Source of the DNA: an uncultured Lachnospiraceae bacterium
GTDB lineage: Bacteria > Bacillota > Clostridia > Lachnospirales > Lachnospiraceae
Direction: 5' to 3'
DNA: 42,500 bases
NCBI GenBank assembly: GCA_910585295.1
Contig: CAJUDE010000007.1
Coordinates: 1-42,500, forward strand
The position numbers and the translations under genes are program-made. How positions within the stretch are numbered: position 1 is the stretch's first letter; each line of letters starts with the position of its first letter. Below the pieces are notes generated by a model. That model saw only the letters and a list, made by a program, of their open reading frames with translations. It had not been told where the DNA came from and ran no database searches. Positions 40,602 through 42,500 of the stretch are shown piece by piece.

Positions 40602-41333
40602 TTATTTTTTTGTAACGGCTGCTTTTACAAAGGAATTTTCACCATATACATAGGTCCCATCATCATATATGGTATAAGGGCATACTTTCACATAGTACCT
40701 TTTCCCTTTTCGCAGCCCCTTAATTGTCTTTTCAGCGGTTGGGGAATGGACAATGTTTACGCCTTCCCTTAACCTTTCATCCATTGAATATTGAATCCGG
40801 TAACCTATCGCATTTTCTGCAGCTTCACACTTTACTGTTAATTGCCCCGCTGCAGCGCTATCCAAAGAATCCAGCACGCCTTTTTCAAGCCTTAATTGCT
40901 TTTGTGCCTGAACTCGAAAAGAAAACTGGTAGTTCTGCCATTTCCATTTCCCCTCATTCCATATTCCCAAACAATATACCCCAGGAGGAAGCGTCCTAGA
41001 TAATTGTGCCGACGACCAGCCGGTAAAAAAATTCGTCTCAAATACCAAATCGCCCTTCCTCAAAACCTCTTTTCCTAATTCATTATAAATTGCCCCTGTA
41101 CATCCTTTTCCAGCACAATTTAAATATAATGTGACATGTGATTTTTCTTGGAGGGCAAAACGGAAATACCTCACCTTTTCATCATTATATATATTCCCTC
41201 TATATTCTTCCCCTAACTCATAATTCTCTGCCGCCCCCATTACTGCAGCGCTTACTGTCCCACTTCTCAACAAAAAAATAAAGCTCAAGCTCAATAACAA
41301 CATTCGTAAATAATTCGCTGTCTTTTTCCACAT
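40602..41333 (-). CDS. Secreted protein with PPC-like and FN3-like domains
   Basis: The 243-residue protein has a signal peptide (1-29, cleavage probably after VSA). Residues 35-140 resemble a bacterial pre-peptidase C-terminal (PPC-like) beta domain: YFRFALQEKSHVTLYLNC and LSRTLPPGVYCLGIW. Residues 155-240 look like an FN3-type domain with AAENAIGYRIQYSMDERL and IKGLRKGKRYYVKVCPY. It has no enzyme motif and no cell-wall anchor. It could be an accessory surface protein; related FN3-type modules occur in the large secreted proteins at the other end of the window. Confidence 0.75.
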   Translation of the reverse strand: MWKKTANYLRMLLLSLSFIFLLRSGTVSAAVMGAAENYELGEEYRGNIYNDEKVRYFRFALQEKSHVTLYLNCAGKGCTGAIYNELGKEVLRKGDLVFETNFFTGWSSAQLSRTLPPGVYCLGIWNEGKWKWQNYQFSFRVQAQKQLRLEKGVLDSLDSAAAGQLTVKCEAAENAIGYRIQYSMDERLREGVNIVHSPTAEKTIKGLRKGKRYYVKVCPYTIYDDGTYVYGENSFVKAAVTKK

Positions 41334-41523
41334 ATCTGTCCTCCATTCACTTCTGCCATTATCTTCTTAAAAATGTCTTTTTTTCATAAATTTCTATTTA
41401 TATCATTTTGTATCATATAATAACATTTTAAAATAGATGTTTCAAGATATTATAACATTTTTATATGGAATATTCCTTATTTCTGTCACTTATAATATGT
41501 ATATAACTAGGAGGAAAATTACC

Positions 41524-41847
41524 ATGGATGAATTTGTCAGGAACCGAATTACCCAGCTTCGGATAAAAAAGGGAATTTCAGAATATCAGATGAGTTATGA
41601 TTTAGGCCACAGCAGAGGATATATCAACAATATTTCTTCCGGCAAATCACTTCCTTCTTTAAATGAATTTTTTTCTATTTGTGATTATTTTCAGATATCG
41701 CCTGTAGAATTTTTTGACCAGCAGCAGCAGAACCCTGAGTTAGTTAATAAAGCCCTTTCAAAATTTAAGCTCTTGAATGATGGTGACATGATTTTAGTCT
41801 TAAGCCTGCTAAACCGGCTTTGTGAGGAAAAATCAAATATCCCTTGA
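41524..41847 (+). CDS. XRE family helix-turn-helix regulator
   Basis: The 107-residue regulator starts at the ATG at 41524 (MDEFVRNR), 16 bases after TAGGAGG begins; a frame starting at 41437 is rejected because it adds a hydrophobic stretch without ribosome binding site. The HTH (about 8-62) reads ITQLRIKKGISEYQMSYDLG, then HSRGYINNISSGKSLPSLNEF. The rest is a short helix region for dimer formation. It is divergent from the secreted protein gene at 40602-41333, separated by about 190 bp, and may control it; this is an inference from position. Confidence 0.88.
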   Translation: MDEFVRNRITQLRIKKGISEYQMSYDLGHSRGYINNISSGKSLPSLNEFFSICDYFQISPVEFFDQQQQNPELVNKALSKFKLLNDGDMILVLSLLNRLCEEKSNIP

Positions 41848-41855
41848 CTTGGCAG

Positions 41856-41937
41856 CACATATAGTTAGATAGGGCAAGGCCAAATGCAGCTTTGGTCTTG
41901 GGTAACACATATCATTAAATAAGGCAAGGCCAAATGT
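41856..41937. repeat. Imperfect direct repeat, 32 bases, period 50
   Basis: Two copies begin with CACATAT and end with GGCAAGGCCAAATG (41856-41887 and 41906-41937), exactly 50 bp apart. They lie between the XRE gene and the tRNA cluster. Only two copies are seen, so this is not a CRISPR array. Confidence 0.65.
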
Positions 41938-41952
41938 AATGAAAGTGCTTTT

Positions 41953-41992
41953 GAGATAAAATAATGGGAACCCTTGAAAACCAAGGATTCCC
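41953..41992 (-). terminator. Terminator of the tRNA cluster
   Basis: A stem GGGAACCCTTG / CAAGGATTCCC (41966-41992) is followed on the minus strand by ATTATTTTATCTC. It is 14 bp beyond the tRNA-Lys gene. Confidence 0.8.
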
Positions 41993-42006
41993 ACTAATTA
42001 AAAGAA

Positions 42007-42079
42007 TGAGACATCGGGGATTCGAACCCCGGACAACTTGATTAAAAGTCAAGTGCTCTACCAACTGAGCTAATATCCC
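42007..42079 (-). tRNA. tRNA-Lys (TTT)
   Basis: A 73-base gene with anticodon loop CTTTTAA (anticodon TTT), D-arm TTAGCTCAGTTGGTAGAGC, T-loop GGTTCGAATCC and an acceptor stem ending in a discriminator A. CCA is not encoded. Confidence 0.97.
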
Positions 42080-42106
42080 ATACTACAAATACTATTACAT
42101 TATAAA

Positions 42107-42179
<73 letters not shown>

Positions 42180-42192
42180 AGTCAAGCAAAAA

Positions 42193-42266
42193 TTGCGGGG
42201 ACAGGATTTGAACCTGTGACCTTCGGGTTATGAGCCCGACGAGCTTCCAGACTGCTCCACCCCGCG
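42193..42266 (-). tRNA. Initiator tRNA-fMet (CAT)
   Basis: A 74-base gene with anticodon CAT, three G-C pairs in the anticodon stem (GGG / CCC) and a C1-A72 mismatch at the end of the acceptor stem, both hallmarks of the initiator tRNA. Confidence 0.96.
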
Positions 42267-42329
42267 AAATAAGATGAGCGGATAGAAAAGAATACAAACT
42301 ATCCTAGCTGTTTTCTGACCTATCCTAAG

Positions 42330-42411
42330 TGGATGGAGAAGGATTCGAACCTTCGAAGGCGGTGCCAACAGATTTACAGTCTGCCCCCTTTGGCCACTCG
42401 GGAATCCATCC
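42330..42411 (-). tRNA. tRNA-Tyr (GTA)
   Basis: An 82-base type II tRNA with a long variable arm, anticodon loop CTGTAAA (anticodon GTA), acceptor GGATGGA / TCCATCC and discriminator A. Confidence 0.96.
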
Positions 42412-42426
42412 ATGAAATATTATAAA

Positions 42427-42499
42427 AGCCGATGATCGGACTCGAACCGATAACCTGCTGATTACAAATCAGCTGCTCTGCCAATTGAGCCACATCGGC
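42427..42499 (-). tRNA. tRNA-Thr (TGT)
   Basis: A 73-base gene with anticodon loop TTTGTAA (anticodon TGT), acceptor GCCGATG / CATCGGC and discriminator T, complete one base before the window edge. Confidence 0.96.
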
Positions 42500-42500
42500 C

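Noticed and set aside
41856..41937. CRISPR array
   Set aside because: Only two imperfect copies with a short interval, no spacers and no cas genes in the window.
42228..42413. A 61-codon minus-strand frame in the tRNA cluster
   Set aside because: It overlaps tRNA-fMet and tRNA-Tyr completely and is not a gene.

Overview
The window looks like chromosome from a spore-forming, gut-type clostridium, most like a Lachnospiraceae member. Supporting signs are spoIID/spoIIQ, a methionyl T-box leader, MecA, a YtrA-type GntR/ABC operon, a BspA-type leucine-rich repeat protein, AGGAGG ribosome binding sites, and TTGACA/TATAAT promoters. Assignment to genus is not possible from the sequence alone.

Layout. 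(a) 1-2.5 kb is an AT-rich plus-strand accessory block: the end of a flavodoxin-like protein, an FMN-binding protein, a cysteine-rich KTR protein, a PadR regulator with its own promoter/operator, an HXXEE membrane protein, and a mobile-element remnant. It stops at a terminator at 2.49 kb. (b) 2.6-11.5 kb is a minus-strand cluster of three large secreted proteins. Two share the order N-terminal domains, cysteine modules, cohesin, dockerin, cohesin and a common C-terminal domain. The third is a leucine-rich repeat protein with the same cysteine modules. The lead gene has a promoter-like sequence with nine G in the spacer, a possible phase-variable switch. This is the most unusual part of the window. 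(c) 12-20 kb holds housekeeping and sporulation genes: DEAD-box helicase, hemolysin III, GIY-YIG nuclease, spoIID-spoIIQ, a radical SAM/DNA-metabolism gene pair behind a LexA-type SOS box, and rsmA. (d) 20.2-23.95 kb is a five-gene ABC transporter operon with a GntR regulator and a perfect 21-bp-arm palindrome over its promoter. (e) 24-30 kb holds a GGDEF protein coupled to tatD, metG behind a T-box, and a PatB/MalY-type enzyme. (f) 30-37.8 kb holds a membrane protein, a pair of unknown proteins, an AgrC/LytTR-type two-component system, a membrane-anchored GH18 protein and mecA. (g) 37.8-38.9 kb is about 1.1 kb without a convincing gene but with structured DNA. (h) 38.9-41.9 kb holds a DUF1858 protein, a fucO-type alcohol dehydrogenase broken by an in-frame TAG, a secreted protein and an XRE regulator. 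(i) 42.0-42.5 kb is a minus-strand tRNA cluster (Thr, Tyr, fMet, Phe, Lys).

How they work together. The cohesin/dockerin proteins carry both halves of a known protein-protein interaction, so they could form chains or networks on the cell surface, with the leucine-rich repeat protein as a possible companion. The other groups are ordinary operons, several with visible control elements. All function calls are by reading motifs; no database search was run.
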